Positions 33,295 to 41,545 of a DNA stretch of 57,599 nucleotides are shown one piece after another. This stretch comes from CAYJCL01 sp964370475. GTDB lineage: Bacteria > Bacillota_I > Bacilli_A > RF39 > UBA660. The position numbers and the translations under genes were made by a program. Position 1 is the first letter of the stretch, and every line of letters starts with the position of its first letter. The notes under the pieces were generated by a model. It made no database searches. It was not told the DNA's origin and was given only the letters and a program-made list of their open reading frames with translations. The DNA lies in contig CAYJJI010000007.1 in assembly GCA_964370475.1 (NCBI GenBank), positions 1 through 57,599 of the forward strand, in the 5' to 3' direction.

Positions 33295-35238
33295 ATGTTA
33301 GATAAATTTAATGATGAAGTTATATTTTTATTAGAATGTGCTGAAGAAGAAATGATTAGTATGAAGCATCCTTATGTAGGTAGTGAGCATTTATTGTTGA
33401 GTTTACTTAACAATGATGAATTAGTAAAATCAACATTTAAAAAAGTTGGTATTACTTATACTAAATTTAAAAATGCTTTAATTAAGCTTGTTGGTAAATC
33501 TTCTATTGAATCTGAATATGTTTTATATACACCTCTTCTTAGAAAGATTTTAAATGATTGTATTAAAAGTAATAAGGATAATATTAATGGAATTTCATTA
33601 TTAGAACAAATTATTAAACAAAGAGATGGAATTGCTATTAGTGTATTAAAAGTTATGAAAGTTGATATTAATATGTTACAAGATGTATTATTAAATTATA
33701 ATTGTGACACTATTTCTAAAACTGGGTATTTAATGAATAGTATTGTTAATAATGATAAAGTTATTAACAGAGATGTAGAAATTGACGAAATTGTTAATAT
33801 TTTATTAAAGAGAGATAAATGTAATCCTATTTTAGTTGGTAATGCTGGAGTAGGTAAAAGTGTTTTAGTTGAGGAGTTAGTTAGAAGGATAAATTTTGGA
33901 AAAGTTCCTAAGAAGTTACTTAATACAAATGTCTTTGCAGTTAATTTGGCTAATTTAGTTAGTGGAACTAAATACAGAGGTGATTTTGAAAAAAGATTTA
34001 AAGATATTATTGAAGAAGTTATAAAATCTAAAGCTATTTTATTTATAGACGAAATACATGGGTTAGGTAGTTGTGGTAATTCTGAGGGTTCTATATCTGC
34101 TGCTGAAATACTTAAGCCATATCTTACTAAACGGTCTTTAAGAGTTATTGGAGCTACTACTGAAAGGGAATATAATGCGTATATAGTTAAGGATAAGGCT
34201 TTATCAAGAAGATTTGATTTAGTTAAGGTTAATGAACCTGATGATGATTCTACTTATCAAATTTTAAAAAATATAAAAAGGGATTATGAATTATTTCATG
34301 AAGTGTTAATAGATAACAAGGTACTTGAAAGTATTATATCTATTAGTGGTAAATATATGAAGAATCGTTATAATCCTGATAGAAGTATAGAATTATTAGA
34401 TCTAGTTTGTTCTAGGTTGAGAATGAAAAAAATTGATGGTGGAGTTGATAATTATAAAGTAGAATTAAATGACATATATAATGTGATAAATGATAAATTT
34501 TCTATAAATGTGAATAGAGATATTAATGCTATTTCCAAATCTTTTTCTAGTATTGTTGGTCAAGATGTTGTTAAAAGTAAATTGTTGAAATTACTTGAAT
34601 ATAAATTTAAAAATGATGGTGAAGTTATGAGCGCTTTATTGATTGGTAATACTGGTGTAGGTAAAAGTGAAATTGTTAAAATTGTTGCATCTTCTTTAGG
34701 AAATAATTCTTTGATTAAACTTGATATGAGTGAATATTATTTAGATAGTAGTATTTCTAAGTTAATTGGAACTACTTCTGGATATGTAGGATATAATGAT
34801 ACTTATGAATTTGAGAAAGTTAAACTTAATCCTTTTAGTGTTATATTAGTTGATGAAGTAGAGAAAGCTTCTCCTAAAGTAATGAATCTCTTTTTGAGTA
34901 TATTAGATGAAGGTTATATTAAAGATGGTTGTGGTGATCTAATAGATTTTAGAAATACTATTATATTCTTTACTAGTAATTTAGCTTCTAAGAAGGGTAT
35001 AGGTTTTACTAATTCTAGGGTTAGTAATTTAGAAGAATTTTTTACACCTGAGTTAATAGGGAGATTTGATTCTATTATAGAGTTTGATGATATAAAAGAA
35101 GAAGATGTAATTAATTATGTTAAGAATTTAAATACTAATGTTAGTGTTGAAGAAGTATTGTCTTTATGCAATTATAAAAAATATGGTCTTAGAAATGTTA
35201 AGAAAGTTATTAAAAGTTTAGAATGTAGTGTTTACTAA
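33295..35238 (+). CDS. reduced ClpC/ClpB-like AAA+ ATPase
   Basis: 647 aa, against about 810-860 for ClpC or ClpB. The N-domain (about 1-140) has the Clp_N repeat (KHPYVGSEHLLLSLL). AAA1 has Walker A GNAGVGKS (182-189), Walker B ILFIDEIHG and pore loop KYRGDFE. AAA2 has Walker A GNTGVGKSE (451-459), Walker B VILVDEVEKA and pore loop SGYVGYND. The linker between AAA1 and AAA2 is short, with no room for a full M-domain coiled coil, and the end after AAA2 is brief, so no ClpP-binding loop is evident. It is a probable unfoldase with altered partners. Start at ATG 33295 behind AGGTGAT; an upstream GTG is unlikely. Confidence 0.85.
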   Translation: MLDKFNDEVIFLLECAEEEMISMKHPYVGSEHLLLSLLNNDELVKSTFKKVGITYTKFKNALIKLVGKSSIESEYVLYTPLLRKILNDCIKSNKDNINGISLLEQIIKQRDGIAISVLKVMKVDINMLQDVLLNYNCDTISKTGYLMNSIVNNDKVINRDVEIDEIVNILLKRDKCNPILVGNAGVGKSVLVEELVRRINFGKVPKKLLNTNVFAVNLANLVSGTKYRGDFEKRFKDIIEEVIKSKAILFIDEIHGLGSCGNSEGSISAAEILKPYLTKRSLRVIGATTEREYNAYIVKDKALSRRFDLVKVNEPDDDSTYQILKNIKRDYELFHEVLIDNKVLESIISISGKYMKNRYNPDRSIELLDLVCSRLRMKKIDGGVDNYKVELNDIYNVINDKFSINVNRDINAISKSFSSIVGQDVVKSKLLKLLEYKFKNDGEVMSALLIGNTGVGKSEIVKIVASSLGNNSLIKLDMSEYYLDSSISKLIGTTSGYVGYNDTYEFEKVKLNPFSVILVDEVEKASPKVMNLFLSILDEGYIKDGCGDLIDFRNTIIFFTSNLASKKGIGFTNSRVSNLEEFFTPELIGRFDSIIEFDDIKEEDVINYVKNLNTNVSVEEVLSLCNYKKYGLRNVKKVIKSLECSVY

Positions 35239-35276
35239 ATAAAGTAATTATTATATAATTTTTTTAGGTGATATTT

Positions 35277-35522
35277 ATGAATAATGATATAAGTGATAAA
35301 AGAAATATTATTTCTATTTGTTTTTATGTTATAGGTTTTATATTTTTTGTTGCTGGATTTATATTTAGTATATACTTTATTGATGTGATTTCAAAAGATT
35401 ATTATTATTTAATAATTATGTATTATTTTTCAATAATAGTATTTTCTTTATTATTTTTTGCTATTGCAGAAGTTATTCAGTTACTTCATGATATAAGAAA
35501 AAAGATATATGATAGGTTTTAA
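35277..35522 (+). CDS. small membrane protein, 81 aa
   Basis: Not recognised. Two membrane helices (about 13-35 and 44-66) and a charged helical tail with LLHDIRKKIYDRF. Start ATG 35277 behind AGGTGAT; a GTG at 35268 overlaps that site. Its own TATAAT-like box precedes it at about 35254, so it is expressed apart from the ATPase gene. Such small proteins are often regulators or subunits of membrane complexes; nothing more can be said. Confidence 0.7.
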   Translation: MNNDISDKRNIISICFYVIGFIFFVAGFIFSIYFIDVISKDYYYLIIMYYFSIIVFSLLFFAIAEVIQLLHDIRKKIYDRF

Positions 35523-35549
35523 GGATGCTATTAATTAGTATCTTTTTTT
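35523..35549 (+). terminator. terminator of the small membrane gene
   Basis: GATGCTA/TAGTATC (one G-U pair), five-base loop, T7. Confidence 0.75.
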
Positions 35550-35642
35550 CACTTATTTTTCATAATTGTGTGTTATTATCGTTTTATTGTTATTTTTTTA
35601 TTGATTTGTTATAATATTTAATAGAAAGCGAGATGGTGGGAC

Positions 35643-36953
35643 ATGAGGATTTATAATAGTTTAACTAACAAGTTAGAGGAGTTTGTTCCTTTAGAGAGTG
35701 GAAAAGTATCGATGTATGTTTGTGGACCTACTGTTTATAATCATGCTCATATTGGTAATATGCGTCCTGTAATTGTATTTGATATGGTAGCAAGGTATTT
35801 TAGGTATTTAGATTACGATGTTAAATACGTTAGTAATTTTACTGATGTTAATCCTAAAATTATTAGCACTGCTTTAGAACTTGGAATTACTGAAAGAGAA
35901 GTTGCTGAAAAGTTTATTAATGCTTATTTAGAAATGAATAGAGCTTATAATTGTGATAGTGTTAATGAATGGATTAAAGTTATTGATTGTATGGATGATA
36001 TCTATAATTTTATATTACGTTTGATTGAACTTGATAAAGCTTATGAAGTAGATGGGGATGTATACTTTAAAGTTAATGATGTTAATGACTATGGAATTTT
36101 ATCTAATCAGAATAGTGATGAGTTAATTAGTGGTTCAAGAGTATCTGTTGATGAAAAAAAATTAAATCCTTTAGATTTTGCATTATGGCGTAAAACTGAT
36201 AGTGGTGAGAGTTTTGAATCTCCATGGGGGAAAGGTATACCTGGGTGGCACACTGAGTGTGTTGTAATGATTAATAAAGTATTTGGTAAAAAAATTGATA
36301 TTCATGCTGGTGGTATAGATTTAATATTTCCTCATCATGAAAATGAGGTTGCACAAAGTGTTGCTTTAAATAATAATCATTTAGCTAATTATTGGATGCA
36401 TAATGGACATATTAATCTTAATAATGAAAAGATGAGTAAAAGTCTTGGAAATATTATTTTAGCCAAAGATTTTATTAAAGATCATGATGCTAATGATGTG
36501 AAAATTGCTATGTTTAAAACTCATTATAGATTGCCACTTAATTTTACTGATGAATTGTTTGATGAAGCTAAAAAGACTAATGACAAGATATTTAATGCTT
36601 TAAAACAAGCTAATGTTTATATACAAATTAATAATTTAACTAGTGGTAGTGTTAAAAGTGATTCGAGAATTGATGAGATTATGAATGAGGATTTTAATAC
36701 TCCTAATCTTATTACTTTATTACTCGAAGTTTTAAAGGATTTAAATAATGCTTTAAGAGGTAATGGGAATGTAGTTGAGGCGTACGATGTTATTAATCTT
36801 ATTATTAATATTTTAGGGATTAAATACGAATTAATTGAAATGTCTGATGCAGATATAATCGATTATAAAAACTGGAAAGAGTTTATTAAAAATAAAGATT
36901 TTGAGAATGGTGATGTTCTTAGAAATAAATTAATTGAGAAAGGAATTATTTAA
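35643..36953 (+). CDS. cysS: cysteinyl-tRNA synthetase
   Basis: 436 aa. The HIGH motif is HIGN in YNHAHIGNMRP, KMSKS is intact (about 263-267), and zinc ligands appear in CGPTVYN, HTECVVM and PHHENE. It is slightly shorter at the C-terminus than the usual 460 to 470 residues. Charges tRNA-Cys. Its stop overlaps the zinc peptidase start by one base (TAATG), so the two are coupled, with yvcK following. No T-box is visible in the short leader. Confidence 0.96.
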   Translation: MRIYNSLTNKLEEFVPLESGKVSMYVCGPTVYNHAHIGNMRPVIVFDMVARYFRYLDYDVKYVSNFTDVNPKIISTALELGITEREVAEKFINAYLEMNRAYNCDSVNEWIKVIDCMDDIYNFILRLIELDKAYEVDGDVYFKVNDVNDYGILSNQNSDELISGSRVSVDEKKLNPLDFALWRKTDSGESFESPWGKGIPGWHTECVVMINKVFGKKIDIHAGGIDLIFPHHENEVAQSVALNNNHLANYWMHNGHINLNNEKMSKSLGNIILAKDFIKDHDANDVKIAMFKTHYRLPLNFTDELFDEAKKTNDKIFNALKQANVYIQINNLTSGSVKSDSRIDEIMNEDFNTPNLITLLLEVLKDLNNALRGNGNVVEAYDVINLIINILGIKYELIEMSDADIIDYKNWKEFIKNKDFENGDVLRNKLIEKGII

Positions 36954-37630
36954 TGGATTATTTTACTACTAATATATTTTATTTTTTAGCTATTTTAATT
37001 ATACCTTTAGCAGCTCAAGGAATGGTAATGGCTGCTTATGGAAAATATAAAAAAGTAAATAATAAAAATAAAATAACAGGTGCTGAAGTTGCTAGAAAAA
37101 TTTTGGATCAACATGGATTAGAGAAAGTATATGTAGTTGAAACTACGGGAACTTTAAGTGATCATTATGATCCGTCTAGAAAAGTGGTTAGACTTAGTAA
37201 AGATATATTTAATGGTAGTAGTATAGCTTCTGTTGCTATAGCTGCTCATGAAGTTGGTCATGCTATACAAGATAAGGATTCGTATGGATTTTTAAGATTT
37301 AGATCTTTGTTAGTACCTATTGTTAATATAGCTAATGGAATATTACCTTTTTTATTAATTGGGTCATTTATATTAGGGATGTTAGAATTAATTGAATTAG
37401 CTATTGGTATTATGTTAATTACTTTGTTGTTTCAAATAATTACATTACCTGTTGAATTTAATGCTAGTAATAGAGCTAAAAAGTTAGTGATGGAACTAGG
37501 AATTGTTGATAAAAATGAATTAACTGGTGTTAATAAAGTATTGAATGCTGCAGCTTTAACTTATGTTGCGAGTATGTTGTCTACTATGTTAGAAATACTT
37601 AGACTTTTATCATATACAAATAGAGACTAA
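36953..37630 (+). CDS. YugP-type membrane zinc metallopeptidase
   Basis: 225 aa. HEVGH (99-103) is the zinc-binding active site, with DHYDPSRKVVRLSKDIF before it, as in YugP/DUF-type neutral zinc peptidases. Helices at about 6-24, 120-150 and 150-172 make it membrane-embedded, with active site probably on the cytosolic side. Substrate unknown; neighbouring genes of this family are often in translation or cell-envelope clusters. Translationally coupled to cysS. Confidence 0.9.
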   Translation: MDYFTTNIFYFLAILIIPLAAQGMVMAAYGKYKKVNNKNKITGAEVARKILDQHGLEKVYVVETTGTLSDHYDPSRKVVRLSKDIFNGSSIASVAIAAHEVGHAIQDKDSYGFLRFRSLLVPIVNIANGILPFLLIGSFILGMLELIELAIGIMLITLLFQIITLPVEFNASNRAKKLVMELGIVDKNELTGVNKVLNAAALTYVASMLSTMLEILRLLSYTNRD

Positions 37631-37658
37631 GAAGTTAGTTTCTTTTTTAAGGAGGAAC

Positions 37659-38609
37659 ATGAAAAAAGTTGTTATATTTGGTGGAGGTACTGGATTATCT
37701 CAACTTGCTAAAGGTTTAAAACAATTTCCAGTTGAAATTACTGCTGTTGTTAGTGTTGCTGATAATGGAGGAAGTACTGGAAAGTTACGTAAATATATGG
37801 ACATGCCTGCTGTAGGAGATTTATCTAAAGTATTACTTGCTATGTCTAATATGGATGATGAAATTATGGAGTTAATGAATTTTAGGTTTTCTAAAGCTTC
37901 ATTTTTGAAATCACATTCTGTTAAAAATTTATTGTTATCAGCATTAATGGAACTTAAGGGGTCTTTAACTGATTCTTTGCCTATATTTTGTAAGTTATTG
38001 GATATTGAAGGTAATATAATGCCTTTAACAGAGGATAATGTTGATTTGATTGGTATTGATAAAAATGGTAAAGAAATTTTTGGTGAAGAAAAAATTACTA
38101 AGTGTTCATCTAAAATCGTTGACTTAAAATATAATAAATCAGTAACTGTTAATCCTTTAGTATTTAAGGCAATTGATGATGCTGATTTAGTTATTTTTTC
38201 ATCTGGAAGTATATTAACTAGTATAATGCCACATTTGGTGGTTAAAGAACTAAGTGAATATATTAGAAAAAGTAATGTTGCTAAATTATATGTTTGTAAT
38301 TTATTTACTCAACCAGGAGAAACTGATGGTTTTACTGTTTGTGATCATATAAATTTATTGGAGAGATATTTGGGTGTTAATGAGTTAGATGCTGTTATTG
38401 TTAATAATAAAAGTGTTGATGATAATTTAGCTAAAAAGTATTTACAAAAAGAACAAAAAGAATTTGTAGTAGTAGATGATTTACATAAAAAAGATCTTGA
38501 TGTAATATTAGATGATTTACTAGTAGTGGATGGTTTATATTATAGACATGATAGTTTGAAGACTGCTTATTTAATTTATTCCTATATGATGGATTTGGAA
38601 AAGAAATAG
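37659..38609 (+). CDS. yvcK: YvcK-type gluconeogenesis/cell-shape factor
   Basis: 316 aa. CofD/YvcK fold: VVIFGGGTGLSQLAKGLK at the start, ADNGGSTGKLR (about 36-46) and PAVGDLSKVLLAM. In Bacillus it binds UDP-GlcNAc and is needed for growth on gluconeogenic carbon and for normal wall synthesis. In most Firmicutes it stands between yvcJ and whiA; here neither neighbour is present. It is 28 bases after the zinc peptidase, near a weak hairpin, and upstream of glycolysis genes. Confidence 0.93.
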   Translation: MKKVVIFGGGTGLSQLAKGLKQFPVEITAVVSVADNGGSTGKLRKYMDMPAVGDLSKVLLAMSNMDDEIMELMNFRFSKASFLKSHSVKNLLLSALMELKGSLTDSLPIFCKLLDIEGNIMPLTEDNVDLIGIDKNGKEIFGEEKITKCSSKIVDLKYNKSVTVNPLVFKAIDDADLVIFSSGSILTSIMPHLVVKELSEYIRKSNVAKLYVCNLFTQPGETDGFTVCDHINLLERYLGVNELDAVIVNNKSVDDNLAKKYLQKEQKEFVVVDDLHKKDLDVILDDLLVVDGLYYRHDSLKTAYLIYSYMMDLEKK

Positions 38610-38638
38610 TTTAGTTTGTAAAGTTTTATACGGCTTTG

Positions 38639-38667
38639 TTGTCTAGTCCTATTGTACATGTTATAAT
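38639..38667 (+). promoter_or_regulatory. promoter of pgk-tpiA
   Basis: TTGTCT (38639-38644), 17-bp spacer, TATAAT (38662-38667); the leader is about ten bases. Confidence 0.65.
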
Positions 38668-38686
38668 ATTTTATGAGGATGATAAT

Positions 38687-39889
38687 ATGAACAAAATTGT
38701 TAATGAAGTAAATGTAGTAGGTAAGAAGGTAATAGTTAGAGTTGATTTTAATGTTACCATTAAAAATGGTAAGGTAGTTGATTCTAAAAGAATAGATGAT
38801 TCTTTAAAGACTATTAATTATTTAATTGCTCAAGGTAGTAAGATTATTTTGATGTCTCATTTAGGTAAAGTTAAAAATGAAGATGATAAAAGTAAGAATA
38901 CTTTAAGACCTGTTTATGATTATCTTGTAGGTGTTTTAAATACTAATGTGTTTTTTTCGGAGTTTACTAGAGGTATTGAATTAGAGAATTTGATTAACAG
39001 TTTAACTCATGGAGATGTATTATTAATGGAGAACACTAGATTTGAAGATCTTAATTCTAAAGCAGAAAGTTCTTGTAATGAAGAGTTATCTACTTATTGG
39101 GCTTCTTTGGCAGATATTTTTGTTTTTGATGCTTTTGGTAGTGCTCATAGATCTCATGCTTCTACTAGTGGTCTTGCTAGAAAGATGAATTCTTGTTTAG
39201 GCTTTTTAGTTAATGATGAAATAAATAAAATTGATACTTATGTGATGAAGGCAACACATCCTTTTACTATTGTAATGGGTGGAGCTAAGGTTGATGATAA
39301 GTTATCTTTAATAAAGAGTTTAATTGATAAGTGTGATTATATGCTTGTTGCGGGTGGTATAGCTAATTCCTTTTTGAAAGTTCTGGATGTTAATGTTGGA
39401 GAGTCTCTTGTAACTAAAGATACATTTGTACTTGATGAGATTAAAGCTATTTTATTAAAGGATATAAATAAGATTATATTGCCAACTGATGTTATTGTTG
39501 GTAAGAAGTATGATCCTAATTATGTTAAGCAAAAGTCAATAGAAAGTATAGAATCTGATGATGTTATTCTTGATATTGGCTATAATACATTGAATAGTTT
39601 TAAGGATATACTTGTAAAGTCAACTCAAACTTTATTTATGAATGGAACAGTTGGATTATCTGAAGATGTAAAGTTTGCAAATGGTACTAAAGAAATATTG
39701 TCAACACTTGATAATTGTAATTATGTAAAGGTTGCTGGTGGTGGTGATGCTGTCTTAGCTATTAATAAGTTTGGGCACAAAGATTCCTTTACATTTTTAT
39801 CTACTGGTGGTGGTGCTACTCTTAATTATATTGCTGATGGTAGTTTGGTTGTAATTGATGAAGTTAAAAGAGGTATAGAATGTTTGTAA
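38687..39889 (+). CDS. pgk: phosphoglycerate kinase
   Basis: 400 aa, the normal length. RVDFNV (about 19-24), LMSHLGK (about 59-65) and GGGDAVLAINKFG near the C-terminus are family signatures. Converts 1,3-bisphosphoglycerate and ADP to 3-phosphoglycerate and ATP. The start at ATG 38687 has GAGG behind it and matches family length; an upstream TTG lies ahead of the -10 box. It overlaps tpiA by ten bases. No gap gene precedes it in the window. Confidence 0.97.
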   Translation: MNKIVNEVNVVGKKVIVRVDFNVTIKNGKVVDSKRIDDSLKTINYLIAQGSKIILMSHLGKVKNEDDKSKNTLRPVYDYLVGVLNTNVFFSEFTRGIELENLINSLTHGDVLLMENTRFEDLNSKAESSCNEELSTYWASLADIFVFDAFGSAHRSHASTSGLARKMNSCLGFLVNDEINKIDTYVMKATHPFTIVMGGAKVDDKLSLIKSLIDKCDYMLVAGGIANSFLKVLDVNVGESLVTKDTFVLDEIKAILLKDINKIILPTDVIVGKKYDPNYVKQKSIESIESDDVILDIGYNTLNSFKDILVKSTQTLFMNGTVGLSEDVKFANGTKEILSTLDNCNYVKVAGGGDAVLAINKFGHKDSFTFLSTGGGATLNYIADGSLVVIDEVKRGIECL

Positions 39890-40581
39890 TAGCTAATCTT
39901 AAAAGTGTAATGAATCTTACTGAAATGAAATCTTATGTTGATAAGTTAGGTGGTTATCAACAATTAATTATTGCACCAAGTAGTAGTTATTTTCATTTAT
40001 TTGAGAATTCTAATTGTTTAGTTGCTAGTCAAGATATTACTTGTTCTAACAGAGGAACTTATACTGGAGAAATAACTGGTGCTCAATTAAGAGACATGAA
40101 AATTTCATATGCATTAGTTGGACATGGTGAGAGAAGAAAACATTTTTTGGAAGACGAAGAAGTATTTATAAAAAAAATTGATAACGCTCTTAAAAATGAT
40201 ATTAAAGTTGTTTATTTTGTTGGTGAAGATAAAAAAATGACAGTGGATGATATTAAAGTAGTACTAGAGCAACAAATTGCTAAGGTATTTAATGATATTA
40301 ATTATCAAGATATGAAAAATATTATTGTTGCTTATGAACCTTTTTGGGCTATTGGTAATGATAATCAATTGGATGTATCTTTGGTAGAAGATATTATTAG
40401 ATTTATTAAAAATATTATTTTTAATTATTATGAAGAGAATATTAAAGTTATTTATGGTGGGGGTCTTACTATGAGTGATATTAATGTTTTAAAGGGTTTA
40501 GAAGTCTTAGATGGAGTTGCTATTAGTTCATTAGCATTAGATGTTAATAATCTTAATGAAATTATTAACATATTGAACTAG
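39880..40581 (+). CDS. tpiA: triosephosphate isomerase, divergent
   Basis: 233 aa, shorter than the usual ~250. It interconverts dihydroxyacetone phosphate and glyceraldehyde-3-phosphate. The catalytic residues remain: Asn6 and Lys8 (NLK), His82, Glu153 in AYEPFWAIG. Three conserved spots differ: GHGERR for GHSERR, EPFWAIGND for EPxWAIGTG in flexible loop 6, and YGGGLT for YGGSV in the phosphate-binding loop. Overlap with pgk and preserved catalytic residues support an active enzyme. A paralogue elsewhere cannot be excluded. Confidence 0.9.
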   Translation: MFVIANLKSVMNLTEMKSYVDKLGGYQQLIIAPSSSYFHLFENSNCLVASQDITCSNRGTYTGEITGAQLRDMKISYALVGHGERRKHFLEDEEVFIKKIDNALKNDIKVVYFVGEDKKMTVDDIKVVLEQQIAKVFNDINYQDMKNIIVAYEPFWAIGNDNQLDVSLVEDIIRFIKNIIFNYYEENIKVIYGGGLTMSDINVLKGLEVLDGVAISSLALDVNNLNEIINILN

Positions 40582-40587
40582 ACACAA

Positions 40588-40643
40588 TTTGACAATAGAT
40601 GACAAAATATTTTCTAGTATTTTGTCATTTTTAATTTTATAAT
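40588..40643 (+). promoter_or_regulatory. possible Spo0A boxes and -10 box of spo0A
   Basis: The minus strand reads TTGTCAAA at 40589-40596. TTTTGTCATT lies at 40621-40630 on the plus strand, and its mirror copy is in the other arm of the terminator. Known 0A box consensus is TTTTGTCRAA. TATAAT follows at 40638-40643 without a good -35. This fits self-regulation by Spo0A but is inference, as the same bases also form a terminator. Confidence 0.4.
40599..40633 (+). terminator. terminator of pgk-tpiA
   Basis: ATGACAAAATA/TATTTTGTCAT (40599-40609 with 40618-40628), eight-base loop, T5. Its arms carry the core TTTTGTCA, resembling the Spo0A box. Confidence 0.8.
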
Positions 40644-40685
40644 GAGTTTATGCTGTAAGAAATATTAGAATATGGAGAATAGAAA

Positions 40686-41447
40686 ATGAATTCAAAGATC
40701 AATGTGTTATTAATTGATGATAATCAATTTTTAACTAGTGAAGTTGAGAAGTATTTTAGTAGTAATGCAGAAGTTAACTTAGTAAAAGTAGTAAATAATG
40801 GAGAAGATGGTTTATCTAATATAATTGAATATCAAGATCAGATTGATGTTGTAGTTATGGATATATTATTGCCTAAATTAGATGGATTATCTTTGTTAGA
40901 TAAATTAAGTGAATTATCTATTAATAAGAAAATATTAATTACTAGTAGTTATTATAATGAAGATATCTTATCTAAAGTTAATAAATATAATATAGGTTAT
41001 TATATGGCTAAACCATATAATAATGATATTTTAGTTAAAAGAATAATAGATGTTAATAATTCTAAGAAAATTGTTAGAAATAATAAAATAGATATGTTAT
41101 CTATTAGTAAGTTATTACATAATTTAGGTGTACCTTCGCATATTAAAGGTTATCAATATATTAGAGAAAGTATTTACTTGATGTATAAGAATCCTGATTT
41201 AATAGGTGGTATTACTAAAGAGTTATATCCTGATATAGCATCTAAATTTGATACTACTGCATCTAGAGTAGAAAGAGCTATAAGACATGCTATTGAAGTA
41301 TCTTGGAACCGTGGTGATTATGATTTGATGGAAGATTTATTTGGTCACAGTGTTGATTATGATAAAGCTAAACCTACTAATTCGGAATTTATTGCAACTT
41401 TAGCTGATAAATTAAGAATAGATGAAAAAGTTCATGTTGGAGTTTAA
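40686..41447 (+). CDS. spo0A: sporulation master regulator Spo0A
   Basis: 253 aa. The receiver (1-125) has LLIDDN at the start and phosphorylation site Asp59 in VVMDILLPKLDG, with TSS and KP motifs. The C-terminal DNA-binding domain (about 140-250) matches Spo0A very closely: LGVPSHIKGYQYIRE, GGITKELYPDIASKF, TASRVERAIRHAIEVSW and KPTNSEFIATLADKLR. When phosphorylated, Spo0A starts the sporulation programme. It lies between tpiA and gpmI with a terminator on each side, so it is expressed on its own. Ribosome binding site GGAGA. Confidence 0.97.
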   Translation: MNSKINVLLIDDNQFLTSEVEKYFSSNAEVNLVKVVNNGEDGLSNIIEYQDQIDVVVMDILLPKLDGLSLLDKLSELSINKKILITSSYYNEDILSKVNKYNIGYYMAKPYNNDILVKRIIDVNNSKKIVRNNKIDMLSISKLLHNLGVPSHIKGYQYIRESIYLMYKNPDLIGGITKELYPDIASKFDTTASRVERAIRHAIEVSWNRGDYDLMEDLFGHSVDYDKAKPTNSEFIATLADKLRIDEKVHVGV

Positions 41448-41448
41448 A

Positions 41449-41478
41449 AAACAATCATTATAACAATGATTGTTTTTG
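41449..41478 (+). terminator. terminator of spo0A
   Basis: AACAATCATT/AATGATTGTT with five-base loop and T run. Confidence 0.9.
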
Positions 41479-41545
41479 TTTTGTTCAATGTCGTTAGAGT
41501 TTACAATTATTTCTTATTTGTGATATTATTATTTCAGGAGTTTAT

